Shown: positions 52,126-62,224 of the stretch, piece by piece | Layout: each line of letters starts with the position of its first letter | How positions within the stretch are numbered: position 1 is the first letter of the stretch | From: Prochlorococcus sp. AG-347-J06 | Lineage (GTDB): Bacteria; Cyanobacteriota; Cyanobacteriia; PCC-6307; Cyanobiaceae | DNA length: 64,000 nt | Direction: 5' to 3' | NCBI GenBank assembly: GCA_003281525.1 | Contig: QCBT01000003.1 | Coordinates: 44,856 to 108,855 of the forward strand | Position numbers and translations under genes: made by a program | The notes under the pieces: model-generated | The model's input: the letters and a program-made list of their open reading frames with translations, nothing else | What the model was told of the DNA's origin: nothing | The model's database searches: none

Positions 52126-54429
52126 TTAGCCCAGCCCGAAAAGGCGAGCATGGAAGAAGGCCCATGTGGTAGCAATACCACCTACAAGGAAGTGTGTAAC
52201 ACCTACTGCACGTCCCTGAGTAATAGATAGAGCTCGAGGTTGAATTGTTGGTGCAACCTTTAGTTTATTGTGTGCCCAAACAATTGATTCGAACAATTCT
52301 TGCCAATATCCTCTTCCGCTGAAGAGGAACATTAAACTGAAGGCCCATATAAAGTGAGCCCCTAAGAACATCAAACCGTACATGCTTATTGATTGACCAT
52401 AGCTTGTTAATACTTGAGAAGCTTGAGCCCAGAGGAAATCTCTTAACCAACCATTGATAGTAATTGAACTTTGTGCGAAATTGCCACCAGTTAGTCCCCA
52501 AACATCACTCTGCATTTTCCAAGAGAAGTGGAAAATAACTATTGATAAACAGTTATACATCCAGAAGAGAGCCAAGAAAACGTGATCCCATGAAGAAACT
52601 TGACATGTACCACCTCTTCCAGGACCATCACAAGGGAATCTAAATCCTAAAGAAGCTTTATCAGGGATCAACCTTGAACTTCTTGCATAAAGTACTCCTT
52701 TGAGAAGTATCAAAACAGTTACATGGATTTGGAAAGCATGAATATGATGAATCATTAAATCAGCTGTACCTAATGGAATTGGCGCTATAGCTACCTTTCC
52801 ACCAACTTCTACTAAACTTCCATTAAAAACTTCACTTAAAGCTTTGTGAGGTAAAGCTTCTGCAGTACCTGCTAAAAGAGAAGTTCCAACAGCAGATGCT
52901 TGAATACTCTGTACCCACTGAGCAAAGATTGGCTGAAGTTGGATTGCAGAATCACTAAACATATCTTGGGGTCTACCCAAAGCTCTCATAGTATCGTTAT
53001 GAATATAAAGTCCAAAACTATGGAATCCTAACCACATACATACCCAGTTCAAATGACTGATTAAAGCATCTCTTGCCTTAAGAATTCTGTCTAATACATT
53101 ATCAATATGTTTTGCTGGATCGTAATCTCTAACCATTGCAATTCCAGCATGGGCACCTGCTCCTACTATGAATAATCCACCTATCCACATGTGATGGGTA
53201 AATAATCCAAGAACTGTCATGTAGTCAGTAGCTATATAAGGATATGGAGGCATCGCATACATGTGATGAGATACAAGTATGCTTATTGATCCAAGCATCG
53301 CTAGGTTTACTGATAGCTGAGCATGTCTACTTTCTGCCATGAACTCAAAAAGACCTTGATGACCTTTAGGAGCAGGGAATAATATTGGGTCTCCTTGTTG
53401 TGAATCTAATATTTCTTTCATGCTATGACCAATTCCATAATTGGTTCTGTACATATGCCCACCAATTATTGCTATTACACCAAAAGCTAAATGATGATGT
53501 GAAACATCAGTCATCCACAAGCTTCCTGTCACAGGGTTAAGTCCACCTTTAAAAGTCAGGAAGTCTGAGAAAGCTAACCAATTTAAACTGAAGAAATTAC
53601 CTGTACCACTTGCTAATCCTGGAAATATTTGACCGATAATTTGTGGATCGCAGAGTTGATGCGGCATAGGCATATCTGCAATAGTTGCTATTTCTTTACC
53701 ATTAATAACTAAGGGTGAACCTGCATCAATGGCATCTAAGAGAGCTGCGGTAGGAGCTCCAATATGAATACAATGGCCAGCCCATGCTAAGGATCCTAGT
53801 CCTACTAAACCAGCTATATGGTGGTTAAGCATAGACTCAATGTCTTGGAACCACTCCATTTTTGGAGCTGCTTTGTGATAATGAAAAATTCCTGCATGAA
53901 GCATAAGTGCAGCCATTACTACAGCACCTATTGCCAAAGCCATTAGTTCACTTTCATTGGTTATTCCCCATGCTCGCCACATGTGGAATATTCCTGAACT
54001 AATTTGAATTCCGTTGTAGTTAGCTCCAAGATCGGCATTAAGCATTTCTTGACCTACAATTGCCCAAACTTGCTGGGCGCCGGGTTTAACATGAGTTGGG
54101 TCAGCTAACCAACCTGAGTAATTAGAAAATCTAGCTCCATGGAAAAAAGCAGCACTCATCCAAATGAAAATAACTGCAAGATGCCCAAAATGAGCTGAAA
54201 AGATTTTTCTTGTTGCTTCTTCAGCATCGCCAGTATGCACATCAAAATCGTGTGCATCTGCATGCAAATTCCAGATCCAAGTTGTAGTTTTTGGACCCTT
54301 AGATAATTTACTTGACCAGAAACCTGGCTTATCTAATTTGGCAAAATCAATAGGTCTTGGATCAGCCTTTACGGGATCTTCCAAAACTTTCTTGTTTTTT
54401 TCTCCACTTTCTGGTGGGCTGATGGTCAT
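52126..54429 (-). CDS. psaA: Photosystem I core protein PsaA
   Basis: The 767-residue core subunit starts [19 protein letters not shown] and has the F_X motif [12 protein letters not shown] near residue 590. It carries about eleven membrane helices with many conserved His residues that ligate chlorophyll. It is the first gene of the psaA-psaB operon. The 334-bp region upstream should contain its light-regulated promoter and leader. Confidence 0.98.
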   Translation of the reverse strand: MTISPPESGEKNKKVLEDPVKADPRPIDFAKLDKPGFWSSKLSKGPKTTTWIWNLHADAHDFDVHTGDAEEATRKIFSAHFGHLAVIFIWMSAAFFHGARFSNYSGWLADPTHVKPGAQQVWAIVGQEMLNADLGANYNGIQISSGIFHMWRAWGITNESELMALAIGAVVMAALMLHAGIFHYHKAAPKMEWFQDIESMLNHHIAGLVGLGSLAWAGHCIHIGAPTAALLDAIDAGSPLVINGKEIATIADMPMPHQLCDPQIIGQIFPGLASGTGNFFSLNWLAFSDFLTFKGGLNPVTGSLWMTDVSHHHLAFGVIAIIGGHMYRTNYGIGHSMKEILDSQQGDPILFPAPKGHQGLFEFMAESRHAQLSVNLAMLGSISILVSHHMYAMPPYPYIATDYMTVLGLFTHHMWIGGLFIVGAGAHAGIAMVRDYDPAKHIDNVLDRILKARDALISHLNWVCMWLGFHSFGLYIHNDTMRALGRPQDMFSDSAIQLQPIFAQWVQSIQASAVGTSLLAGTAEALPHKALSEVFNGSLVEVGGKVAIAPIPLGTADLMIHHIHAFQIHVTVLILLKGVLYARSSRLIPDKASLGFRFPCDGPGRGGTCQVSSWDHVFLALFWMYNCLSIVIFHFSWKMQSDVWGLTGGNFAQSSITINGWLRDFLWAQASQVLTSYGQSISMYGLMFLGAHFIWAFSLMFLFSGRGYWQELFESIVWAHNKLKVAPTIQPRALSITQGRAVGVTHFLVGGIATTWAFFHARLFGLG

Positions 54430-54763
54430 CTAGCACCTCGAAAATAATTGTAATTAAAGCCGATTGATCGAATCTTGAACATATTTCTAATAATAATGTT
54501 CAAGAAAACGAATCCCTCAAAACTTTAGATATTCGTTTCAAAAATAATAAGGCAAAGATTCTTTCGTTATGCATTAACGTAACAAATGTTCTAATGATTG
54601 TTACTATATGAATATTTTGTTAAATTCTAGTCTGAGACTGAACTATGAGTATTTTTACTCAAATTTTACATAAATTTCTTAAATTTTTTTTTATATTTCA
54701 AAGAAAATTTTTTAAATCCAGCGACAGGATATAATTTCAACGTAACTAACAATAGTTTCTGAT
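54430..54763. promoter_or_regulatory. 334-bp divergent region between psaA and cobJ
   Basis: AT-rich and noncoding, it should hold the psaA promoter and leader (minus strand) and the cbiG-cobJ promoter (plus strand). A short inverted repeat, CGTTA at 54565-54569 and TAACG at 54575-54579, is present. No convincing HLR1 element (paired TTACA-type repeats) could be assigned by eye. Confidence 0.35.
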
Positions 54764-56566
54764 TTGAAAGGAATTGCTATAGGTCTATCTAATAATTCAC
54801 AAGAAATTTTAAAAAGGCTTAAAAAAACCAAATTTGTTAAAGAAATATTTATAGCAAGTTCTTCAAAAGATTATGGAAAGGAAAATGAACTTATACAATT
54901 ACAAAAACCTAGAGAAATCTTAATTGATAAATGGCCGGAGATAGATTTAATAATTTTTATAGGCTCAATTGCTGCATCAATACGCATAATAAATTCTTTT
55001 TTAACCTCGAAAGATCAAGATCCAGGTGTAATCGTTATAGATAACAAATGTTCCAAGATAATACCTTTAACTGGCTTACATCAGTCAAATACGCAAAATA
55101 TTGCATATCAAATTGCTAATTTATTTGGTGGCGAAATAATAGAAACTAATAATTCCAAAGATCAAAGCTTCTTAAATCTTGATGCATTTGGGAATCAATG
55201 GGGTTGGAAAAGATCTGGCAATATAAAGTATTGGTCAAAACTAGTAATTAAACAAGCTAAGAACGAAGAAATATTTTGCAAACAATTATCTGGTAATAGC
55301 TTATGGAAAACTTCAGAATCAGGTGAGATTATTAATCAAATTAATGAAAAAGAAACTGAAAAACCAGATTCAACATTTCATGTTAGTGTTTTCGAAAATA
55401 ATGAAAGAAATTGGCATCCGCCAGTATTATGGATTGGTATTGGATGTGAAAGAAATACCAGCAAAGAATTAATAGCAAATTCTTTAAATATTTTTTTGGA
55501 GTCAGGAAATTTATCACAGCAATCAATTGCAGGATTTGCAACTATTGATATTAAAAAAGATGAGAAAGGAATTTTAGAACTTGCTGAAGAAAAAAACTTG
55601 CCAATAAAGTTTTTTAGTAAAGAAAATCTTTCAACAATAATTGTTCCAAATCCATCAAATATCGTGGAAAAGGAAATTGGGACACCTTCTGTAGCAGAAG
55701 CGTCTTGCATACTCGCAGCAGGAGAAGAATCAAAATTATTAGAGGAAAAAAGAATTTTTAAAAATCAATCTGGGGCAGTAACTATCGCTGTAGCAGAATC
55801 AAAAAATCAATATAATCCAGCCAATGGCGAAATCCATATTATTGGAAGTGGGCCTGGTGATATCTCCTTCCTAACCAATAATGCAAAAAAAGCACTTTCA
55901 AGATGTACTGTTTGGATCGGATATAAAATGTATTTAGATTTAATTAAGCCCTTAAAAAGGAGTGACCAAGTTTTAATCGAAAGTCAACTTACTGAAGAAA
56001 AAGAGAGATGTAGTAAAGCAATAAAACTAGCGGAGGAAGGGATAAAAGTGGCATTAATTTCGTCAGGTGAATCTGGATTTTATGGCATGGCAGGATTACT
56101 TTTAGAATTACTTCAAAAAATCAAAAAAGAATATAGACCATACTTTGAAGTACATCCAGGTATAAGTAGTGTTCAATTAGCGGCTGCGATTAGTGGGGCA
56201 CCACTAATGAATGACTTTTGTTCAGTAAGCTTAAGCGATAAATTAACTCCTTGGTCATTAATAAAAAAAAGAATTGAAGGAGCTCTTGTGGGTGACTTTG
56301 TAATAGCTTTATTTAATCCTCAATCCATTGAAAGAAATTGGCAGCTAAAAAGTGTAATAGATATATGTTTACAATCTAGGCATGGTGATACTCCAGTTTT
56401 AATAGCTAGACAAGTAGGGAGAGAAAATCAAACCAAAAAATTTTTTACTTTAAACACCATTCCTTTTAAAGAGATTGATATGTTATCAATCATTATTATT
56501 GGCAATTCTCAAACAACCTTAATTGACGAAATATTTCTGACACCTAGAGGATATTTACAAAATTAA
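54764..56566 (+). CDS. cobJ: CbiG-CobJ fusion: cobalt-precorrin hydrolase / precorrin-3B C17-methyltransferase
   Basis: Residues 1-350 look like CbiG, which opens the delta-lactone of cobalt-precorrin-5A (ILGCERNTSKEL-like PVLWIGIGCERNTSKELIA and SVAEASCILAAGEESKLL). Residues about 355-600 are a SAM-dependent tetrapyrrole methylase, CobJ/CbiH type (IHIIGSGPGDISFLT, VALISSGESGFYGMAGLLLELL, VHPGISSVQLAAAISGAPLMNDFCSVSLSD). The fusion and its 600-residue length suit cyanobacterial cobalamin (pseudocobalamin) synthesis by the anaerobic-type route. It starts with TTG. It diverges from psaA. Confidence 0.9.
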   Translation: MKGIAIGLSNNSQEILKRLKKTKFVKEIFIASSSKDYGKENELIQLQKPREILIDKWPEIDLIIFIGSIAASIRIINSFLTSKDQDPGVIVIDNKCSKIIPLTGLHQSNTQNIAYQIANLFGGEIIETNNSKDQSFLNLDAFGNQWGWKRSGNIKYWSKLVIKQAKNEEIFCKQLSGNSLWKTSESGEIINQINEKETEKPDSTFHVSVFENNERNWHPPVLWIGIGCERNTSKELIANSLNIFLESGNLSQQSIAGFATIDIKKDEKGILELAEEKNLPIKFFSKENLSTIIVPNPSNIVEKEIGTPSVAEASCILAAGEESKLLEEKRIFKNQSGAVTIAVAESKNQYNPANGEIHIIGSGPGDISFLTNNAKKALSRCTVWIGYKMYLDLIKPLKRSDQVLIESQLTEEKERCSKAIKLAEEGIKVALISSGESGFYGMAGLLLELLQKIKKEYRPYFEVHPGISSVQLAAAISGAPLMNDFCSVSLSDKLTPWSLIKKRIEGALVGDFVIALFNPQSIERNWQLKSVIDICLQSRHGDTPVLIARQVGRENQTKKFFTLNTIPFKEIDMLSIIIIGNSQTTLIDEIFLTPRGYLQN

Positions 56567-56662
56567 GTTTAGATAATCCATAATTTTATAAATAAAATGT
56601 TTTTCTTTGCTTTTTTTTAATAAGAATACTAATCTTCTAGAGTAACGATGTAAGCAAATTAA

Positions 56663-57451
56663 TTGAAAAATATTGGTTTAATTTTGTTTGACATTGATGG
56701 AGTAATCCGCAGCGTAGAAAATAGTTACAGACTTTCATTAAAAAAAACGGTCTACAAATTTTCCGGATGGGAGCCAAGTTATATAGATATTGATAATGCA
56801 AAAAATGAAGGGATCTGGAATAATGACTGGGATTTAAGTTTAGAACTTATAAAAAGATATATAAAACAAAAGAACATAAACCTTAAAATTCCTCCAAGAG
56901 AGGAAATAGTAAAATGTTTTGAAGATTTTTACTTTGGTGGAGATCCAAATAAAGATAGTAAATATTGGTCTGGTTACATTACTAATGAGGAATTATTGGT
57001 TGATAAAAAGTTTTTTGATTTAATTCAAGGTAATGGAATAATCTGGGGTTTTGTTAGTGGTGCAGAGTCTGCTTCTGCGAAATTTGTTTTAGAAAAAAGA
57101 CTTGGACTAAAATCGCCACCATTAATATCTATGGGAGATGCCCCTGACAAGCCTGATCCTAAAGGGTTTATTAACTTATCAAAAAAGCTCATTGGAGATA
57201 AACTTGGCGAATCAAATATTCCCATTGCATATGTAGGAGATACTATTGCAGATATAAATACAGTTATAAACGCTAGAAAGGAAATACCATCTCAGAAATT
57301 CATAAGTATCGGAATAGCACCCCCTCATTTACATCTAAATTCTCGATTAAAAGAACGTAATTCTTACGAAACAAATCTTAGAAATGCAGGCGCTGACTTG
57401 ATTTTAAATTCTATTTATGACCTTAAAGATATTAATCTTGAATTGTTTTAA
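56663..57451 (+). CDS. HAD-superfamily phosphatase
   Basis: The 262-residue protein starts with TTG and the HAD motif I DIDGVIRSV (nucleophile Asp and acid/base Asp). Motif II Thr/Ser in GFVSGAESAS, and the C-terminal DKPDPKGF and GDTIADINT motifs complete the phosphatase site. It resembles a HAD subfamily found in cyanobacteria next to cobalamin genes (TIGR01548-like, by recollection). The substrate is unknown. An acyltransferase gene follows after 7 bp. Confidence 0.8.
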   Translation: MKNIGLILFDIDGVIRSVENSYRLSLKKTVYKFSGWEPSYIDIDNAKNEGIWNNDWDLSLELIKRYIKQKNINLKIPPREEIVKCFEDFYFGGDPNKDSKYWSGYITNEELLVDKKFFDLIQGNGIIWGFVSGAESASAKFVLEKRLGLKSPPLISMGDAPDKPDPKGFINLSKKLIGDKLGESNIPIAYVGDTIADINTVINARKEIPSQKFISIGIAPPHLHLNSRLKERNSYETNLRNAGADLILNSIYDLKDINLELF

Positions 57452-57458
57452 AACAAAT

Positions 57459-59459
57459 ATGAGGAATGATTTTGCATATAAAAATTACTACCGTCCTGAG
57501 ATAGATGGTCTTAGGGCATTTGCAGTACTTGCTGTCATTATTAACCATTTCAATAAAGATATGTTGCCTGGTGGATATCTTGGCGTTGATATCTTTTTTG
57601 TAATTTCAGGATTTGTTATAACATCATCTTTGTATCAAAGACCTTGTAAAAACTTTAAGGACTTCATCAGTGGATTTTATGAAAGAAGAATTAAACGATT
57701 AGTCCCTGCACTATCTGTTTTTGTTCTGATCACAAGTATTACAATCTGCTTATTCAATCCACAACCATCCACGTCTTTGAAAACGGGTCTGACTTCATTA
57801 TTTGGATTATCAAATTTATTTCTATTCAGAGAGTCAACAGATTACTTTGGAGAATCAACGCAACTCAATGTGTTTACACACACTTGGTCTCTCGGTATTG
57901 AAGAGCAGTTCTACATCCTATTCCCTTTCCTAATTTGGTTTTCTGGATTTGGACGACAAACAAAAAATGGTGCTCGAAATTTATTTCTGACGATTTCTGT
58001 CTTAGCATTTGCCTCACTGATTGGATTTATTTATTTGTATCCAATAAACCAACCAGCAGCATATTTCCTAATGCCAACAAGGTTTTGGGAAATAGCATCA
58101 GGATGTTTACTTTTTATTGGACTTAAGAAGAAAAAATACATAGAGAAATGCCTTGAGAAGATACCACCGCTAGTTGTGGTTGTATTGATCATCGGAGTTA
58201 TGTATCTACCAATGTCATTGGCAACAACATCAACTTTTGCAGTGGTTCTTCTTTCTCTAGTTCTCATTGCTTCGTTGAAAAAAGGGAATGTATCATACAC
58301 ATTTTTCACTAATACTAAAGTAATTTATATGGGTCTAATCTCTTATTCACTTTATCTTTGGCACTGGAGTGTTCTTTCAATTAGTCGTTGGACAATCGGA
58401 ATTCATTGGTGGTCAGCACCAATCCAAGTTGTTTTAATTTATGGATTTGCAATTGCTTCGTATCGATATATAGAAACTCCACTTCGTAAATTTAACTGGT
58501 TTGGTAAAAAATGGAAGAATCTTATATGTGCTGGAGGAATATTAATTATACTTTCTAGTGGTCTTATTGCTCTTGGAAAACCTCTTAAAGGAATACTCTA
58601 TACAGGCAAAAGAGATCAACAAAGAGGCAACATTTTACAGAAATCAAAAAGAATAAAAAATTGTAATATGACCCCACACTTACTTTCAGGTAATAGATTT
58701 AGAAAAAAACAACCGATCAATGCTGCATTTATAAATAATTGCCTATCGCTTGATACTAAAAAACAAAAAATCTTATTAGTAGGAGATAGTTTTGCAGGAA
58801 TACAGGCACCTCTAATTGCAGATATTGCAAAAAAGTTAGATTTAGAGTTTGTATCGATCTATGGGTTTGGATGTCCTTATCCCATTGCCTTTAAAGATCT
58901 TAAGTATCCAAAATCATCCAAATGCAAATTCGTGGATGAAAAACTTCTTATAAATTCAATTCTTAAAAACATCAATCCAAATGACTTATTAATTACAAGA
59001 TTTAGATTTTCAAACCCTAAGTACTTAAACTATAAAAATTTCAATTATAAGTTTTCTAATTCATATGATCTTGGACTCGATAAATTAAGCAATATGATCT
59101 CTAAAAGATTAGGGAAAATGTTAGTTATTGGATCAAATCCTTCCCTTTCCTCTTCTGAATTATTGTCTCTCAATCCACAATGGTTCAATATCTATCAAGA
59201 AAATTTAGTACAAACAATTTCTAAAACAAATAATCCTCAGACAGAACTTTACCTATCCATTGACAAGAAATATGAAAATATTGCAAAAGAAAAAAATTGG
59301 AATTATTTCCCAACAAGATCTTATTTCTGTAAAAAAGCAATATGTTTCATCAAAAAATCTGGAGAACCTCTTTATTTTGATAAAACGCACCTAACTCAAA
59401 CAGGTATGCTTCTTTATCAGGAAGATTTAAAAAATATAATCCTCTCCCTCATTAATTAA
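57459..59459 (+). CDS. Acyltransferase-3 / SGNH bifunctional surface O-acyltransferase
   Basis: Residues 1-355 form the integral-membrane acyltransferase-3 (OafA/YrhL) domain with YYRPEIDGLRAFAVLAVIINHF (catalytic His30 region) and about ten membrane helices. Residues about 430-655 form a periplasmic SGNH hydrolase domain with GDSFAG (Ser444) and the DKTHLT pair Asp641/His644. Such proteins acetylate O-antigen, capsule or peptidoglycan. The ATG at 57459 is preferred over an ATG at 57417 inside the HAD gene. The GC content and codon choice look slightly higher than neighbours, hinting at horizontal gain, but this was judged by eye. Confidence 0.85.
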   Translation: MRNDFAYKNYYRPEIDGLRAFAVLAVIINHFNKDMLPGGYLGVDIFFVISGFVITSSLYQRPCKNFKDFISGFYERRIKRLVPALSVFVLITSITICLFNPQPSTSLKTGLTSLFGLSNLFLFRESTDYFGESTQLNVFTHTWSLGIEEQFYILFPFLIWFSGFGRQTKNGARNLFLTISVLAFASLIGFIYLYPINQPAAYFLMPTRFWEIASGCLLFIGLKKKKYIEKCLEKIPPLVVVVLIIGVMYLPMSLATTSTFAVVLLSLVLIASLKKGNVSYTFFTNTKVIYMGLISYSLYLWHWSVLSISRWTIGIHWWSAPIQVVLIYGFAIASYRYIETPLRKFNWFGKKWKNLICAGGILIILSSGLIALGKPLKGILYTGKRDQQRGNILQKSKRIKNCNMTPHLLSGNRFRKKQPINAAFINNCLSLDTKKQKILLVGDSFAGIQAPLIADIAKKLDLEFVSIYGFGCPYPIAFKDLKYPKSSKCKFVDEKLLINSILKNINPNDLLITRFRFSNPKYLNYKNFNYKFSNSYDLGLDKLSNMISKRLGKMLVIGSNPSLSSSELLSLNPQWFNIYQENLVQTISKTNNPQTELYLSIDKKYENIAKEKNWNYFPTRSYFCKKAICFIKKSGEPLYFDKTHLTQTGMLLYQEDLKNIILSLIN

Positions 59460-59730
59460 ATATTGATTTTAAAGAAGGTATTGAATGATTTATATTTGAT
59501 TAAAATTCATTTGATTTTAGTTATCACATTTATCACTCATTGATTAATTCAAATATACAAACTTCTTTAGTGCTCTTAAGGCAGTAATTATTTTTTCCCA
59601 CGATTTCCCCCACAACTAAACCGAAACTTAATGGTATTGTGTGAATGTCTTTGTTTTAATAATTCTTTCTAATTTCAGTATTTGCAGTTAGTTTAGGATA
59701 ATATGAAACTTCTTGAATCTTAATAATTAC
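59460..59730. other. 271-bp noncoding stretch between acyltransferase and tRNA-Ser, with integrase-arm-like repeats
   Basis: No complete gene is visible; one minus-strand frame is split by a stop codon and looks like decay. Two short direct repeats, TTTTCCCACG (59593-59602) and ATTTCCCCCACA (59603-59613), lie 118-138 bp from the tRNA 3' end. On the minus strand they read TGTGGGGGAAAT and CGTGGGAAAA, resembling arm-type sites of tRNA-targeting integrases. No integrase gene remains. Confidence 0.4.
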
Positions 59731-59818
59731 GGAGAGGGAGGGATTCGAACCCTCGACAAAAGTTACCTCCTGTAACTCCTTAGCAGGGAGCCGCTTTCAA
59801 CCACTCAGCCACCTCTCC
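59731..59818 (-). tRNA. trnS-GCT: tRNA-Ser (anticodon GCT)
   Basis: An 88-nt class II tRNA with acceptor GGAGAGG, D arm TGGCTGAGTGGTTGAAAGC, anticodon loop CTGCTAA (anticodon GCT), a long variable arm, and the T arm GAGGGTTCGAATCCCTC. No CCA is encoded. Its 5' end directly adjoins the end of the alr fragment. Confidence 0.95.
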
Positions 59819-60244
59819 AAATTGCTTACCAATATTATTGCAAATTAAACATTCTCTTATACTACTGATAGTTGGCATAAGATCATTTTTAAAACATATA
59901 ATAAGATCCCTTTTCGTATAAAGATTTCCGAGGATAAGTATTGGTTTTTTAACTCCAGAAGAACGAAGCTTAATACCTTCATTTAATGTGGCAACACCTA
60001 ATTGAGATGCTCCACCTTTAATAGCATACTCTGATACTAATTTCGCATCATGTCCATATCCATCAGCTTTAACGACTGCCATAAATTGACAATTTTTACT
60101 TAATTTTGATCTTAACTGTCTAACGTTTGTTTCTATTGCTTTACCTTTAACTTCAATCCATGCTCTTTGTTTTAGATCTAAATTTTTTTCAAAATTTGGA
60201 AATTTGTCAAAATTAAATATCTGATTTGTTTGCCTATTTTGCAT
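59819..60244 (-). pseudogene. alr: Alanine racemase N-terminal fragment, cut at tRNA-Ser
   Basis: From an ATG at 60244, 142 residues match the N-terminus of alanine racemase: QRAWIEVKGKAIETNVRQL, the PLP-lysine motif VVKADGYGHD (Lys59) and LMPTISSIRECLICNNIG. An intact Alr is about 370-400 residues; the rest of the barrel, the C-terminal domain and the catalytic Tyr are missing. The frame runs straight into the tRNA-Ser gene, whose 5' end sits at the break. D-alanine must then come from another gene if the window is representative. The fragment is divergent from the HNH gene. Confidence 0.85.
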
Positions 60245-60312
60245 TAACTTTGCACAAATATATGCGCTTATTGGAATATACAGTTAGCATGACATGTAAA
60301 TTGTATTTTGGC

Positions 60313-60819
60313 ATGGGCCAGACTCTAGTTTTAAATGCATCTTATGAACCTTTAAACATCACTTCCTGGCGAAGAGCTGTAATTTTGATGATTAAAGGTA
60401 AAGCAGAAAGCTTAGAGGAAGATAAAACATATTCAATTCATAGCGGGAAAAAGTTGCCAACAGTTATAAGACTTCGTTACTACGTCAAAGTTCCTTTTAG
60501 AGAGGTTTCTTTAACAAGAAAAAATATTCTTCTGAGAGATAATAATTCATGCCAATACTGTAACTATAGGGGTAGTGACCTATCAATAGATCATGTTTTA
60601 CCGAGAAGCAGAGGTGGAACAGATCACTGGGAAAATGTTACTACAGCATGTCTCAGATGTAATGTACAAAAAGGTAATAGAACCCCAGAAGAGGCGAATA
60701 TGCCTTTAAAACGTCGGCCTTATCGTCCATTAAGTAATCTAAATTTTGAAGCTACAAGACAAATTGACTCTGGCAAGCATAAAGAATGGAGTAAATACGT
60801 AATAGGGGTTGCAATCTAA
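60313..60819 (+). CDS. HNH endonuclease-family protein
   Basis: From ATG at 60313 the 168-residue protein begins MGQTLVLNASYEPLNITSWRRAV, the conserved start of this cyanobacterial family, and continues to an HNH domain: NSCQYCNYRG (CxxC), SIDHVLPRSRGGTDHWENV and CLRCNVQKGNRTPEEA. The zinc pairs and catalytic His are intact. Upstream in-frame ATGs belong to the alr promoter region and lack family support. Its cellular role is not established. It ends 9 bp from the convergent prfA. Confidence 0.88.
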   Translation: MGQTLVLNASYEPLNITSWRRAVILMIKGKAESLEEDKTYSIHSGKKLPTVIRLRYYVKVPFREVSLTRKNILLRDNNSCQYCNYRGSDLSIDHVLPRSRGGTDHWENVTTACLRCNVQKGNRTPEEANMPLKRRPYRPLSNLNFEATRQIDSGKHKEWSKYVIGVAI

Positions 60820-60828
60820 TAAAAAAAC

Positions 60829-61923
60829 TTAATTTACTTCTCTATTAAAATCTTCCATCATTCTTTTTTGTTCTTGCGCTATGCATGCATTAATAACTTC
60901 TTCTAATTGACCAGCAAGAATTGGCTCAAGAGAAAAATTGGAACCTAATCGATGATCAGTTGTCCTGTTATCTTTAAAATTATAAGTTCTGATTTTTTCA
61001 CTTCTATCGCCTGTTCCAACCTGGGAAAGCCTTTGTGATCTCTCTTTTGCATTGGCTTCTTTTAATTGAATTTCGTACAATTTAGCTCTTAAAATTTCCA
61101 TTGCTCGTTCGCGATTTTGCAATTGTGATCTCTCTTGAGTACAAAAAACTCTTATTCCTGTAGGCTTGTGGAGGAGATCAATAGCTGTCTCTACCTTATT
61201 AACATTTTGTCCACCTGCACCTCCTGATCTTGCTGTTCCAACCTCTAGATCTGTTGGATCAATTTTAACCTCAACAGGATCAGCCTCAGGCATAACGGCA
61301 ACTGTAGCAGTAGAGGTGTGAACTCTACCTTGAGATTCAGTAGCTGGAACTCTTTGGACTCTATGTACACCAGCCTCAAATTTAAGTTGACTATATACAG
61401 AATCTCCCTTAACGGAGATAACTAACTCCTTAAATCCACCCATATCTGACTCAGAAGCACTAACTGGTTTTACAGACCATCCAATTTTTTGTCCATATCT
61501 TTCATACATTCTTGCTAAATCACCTGCCCAGATACAAGCCTCGTTACCTCCAGCACCGGCTCTGATTTCTAACATTACACTTCTTTCATCTCTTGGGTCT
61601 TTTGGCAATAAGGCGATTGTAGTTTTTTGAATCAGTTCACTCTTGAATTCCTCTAGAGTTATTAACTCCTCATTTATCAAAGATTCCATTTCTTTATCAT
61701 TTCTATTCTCTTTTAGTAGATTTTTTGAATCTTCAATTTCTTTATCAGTGTCAAGCAACTTATTAAAATCAATCACCAAAGGTTCCAATTTTGACCTTTC
61801 TCTTGCTATGGATTCTAATTTTTTTGGATTATTGGCTATATCAGGATCTGCAAGTTGCACTTCCAAATTTTCAAAACTTTCTGAAGCAGTTTTCAACCTT
61901 GCAATTAATGTTGAGTATTCCAA
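60829..61923 (-). CDS. prfA: Peptide chain release factor 1
   Basis: RF1 recognises UAA and UAG stop codons and triggers peptide release. The 364-residue protein has the GGQ motif in [15 protein letters not shown] and the family's helical N-terminal domain, with a PAT-type codon-recognition tripeptide in the [14 protein letters not shown] region. Length is typical. It follows rpmE on the same strand with a 27-bp gap, a conserved cyanobacterial arrangement. Confidence 0.96.
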   Translation of the reverse strand: MEYSTLIARLKTASESFENLEVQLADPDIANNPKKLESIARERSKLEPLVIDFNKLLDTDKEIEDSKNLLKENRNDKEMESLINEELITLEEFKSELIQKTTIALLPKDPRDERSVMLEIRAGAGGNEACIWAGDLARMYERYGQKIGWSVKPVSASESDMGGFKELVISVKGDSVYSQLKFEAGVHRVQRVPATESQGRVHTSTATVAVMPEADPVEVKIDPTDLEVGTARSGGAGGQNVNKVETAIDLLHKPTGIRVFCTQERSQLQNRERAMEILRAKLYEIQLKEANAKERSQRLSQVGTGDRSEKIRTYNFKDNRTTDHRLGSNFSLEPILAGQLEEVINACIAQEQKRMMEDFNREVN

Positions 61924-61950
61924 TTAAAATTGTGCTTAAATATGAAAATT

Positions 61951-62211
61951 CTATTTTTTAGAATCTTTTTCTTTTTTTTGATCTTTTGATGTGGCTGAAT
62001 TAGCTGAACCCATTCCATATTTTTTCATAAACCTATCAACCCTACCTTCTGTATCAAGAATCTTTTGAGTTCCTGTGAAGAAGGGATGATTTCCACTCCA
62101 AACATCAACATGTAATTCAGGTTGCGTGGAGCCAGTAGTCATTACAACTTCTCCATTACAAATAACTTTTGCATCTGGGTACCATTTTGGGTGTATTTCT
62201 GATTTTGGCAT
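61951..62211 (-). CDS. rpmE: 50S ribosomal protein L31 (zinc-free type)
   Basis: The 86-residue protein has the L31 pattern: MPKSEIHPKWYPDAKVICNGEVVMTTGST, then ELHVDVWSGNHPFFTGTQ and VDRFMKKYG. The CxxC pair of zinc-type L31 is absent (WSGNHPF carries no Cys), leaving one Cys in KVICNG. This is the cysteine-poor form. It has an extended Lys-rich tail. It lies between rpsI and prfA. Confidence 0.93.
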   Translation of the reverse strand: MPKSEIHPKWYPDAKVICNGEVVMTTGSTQPELHVDVWSGNHPFFTGTQKILDTEGRVDRFMKKYGMGSANSATSKDQKKEKDSKK

Positions 62212-62224
62212 AATTTAAATTCCT

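Noticed and set aside
57417..57458. Upstream ATG for the acyltransferase
   Set aside because: It lies inside the HAD phosphatase gene; the ATG at 57459 follows that stop codon and starts the conserved YYRPEIDGLR region.
59780..59818. C-terminal extension of the alr frame (FGEVAEWLKAAPC)
   Set aside because: It is translated tRNA-Ser sequence, not protein-coding.
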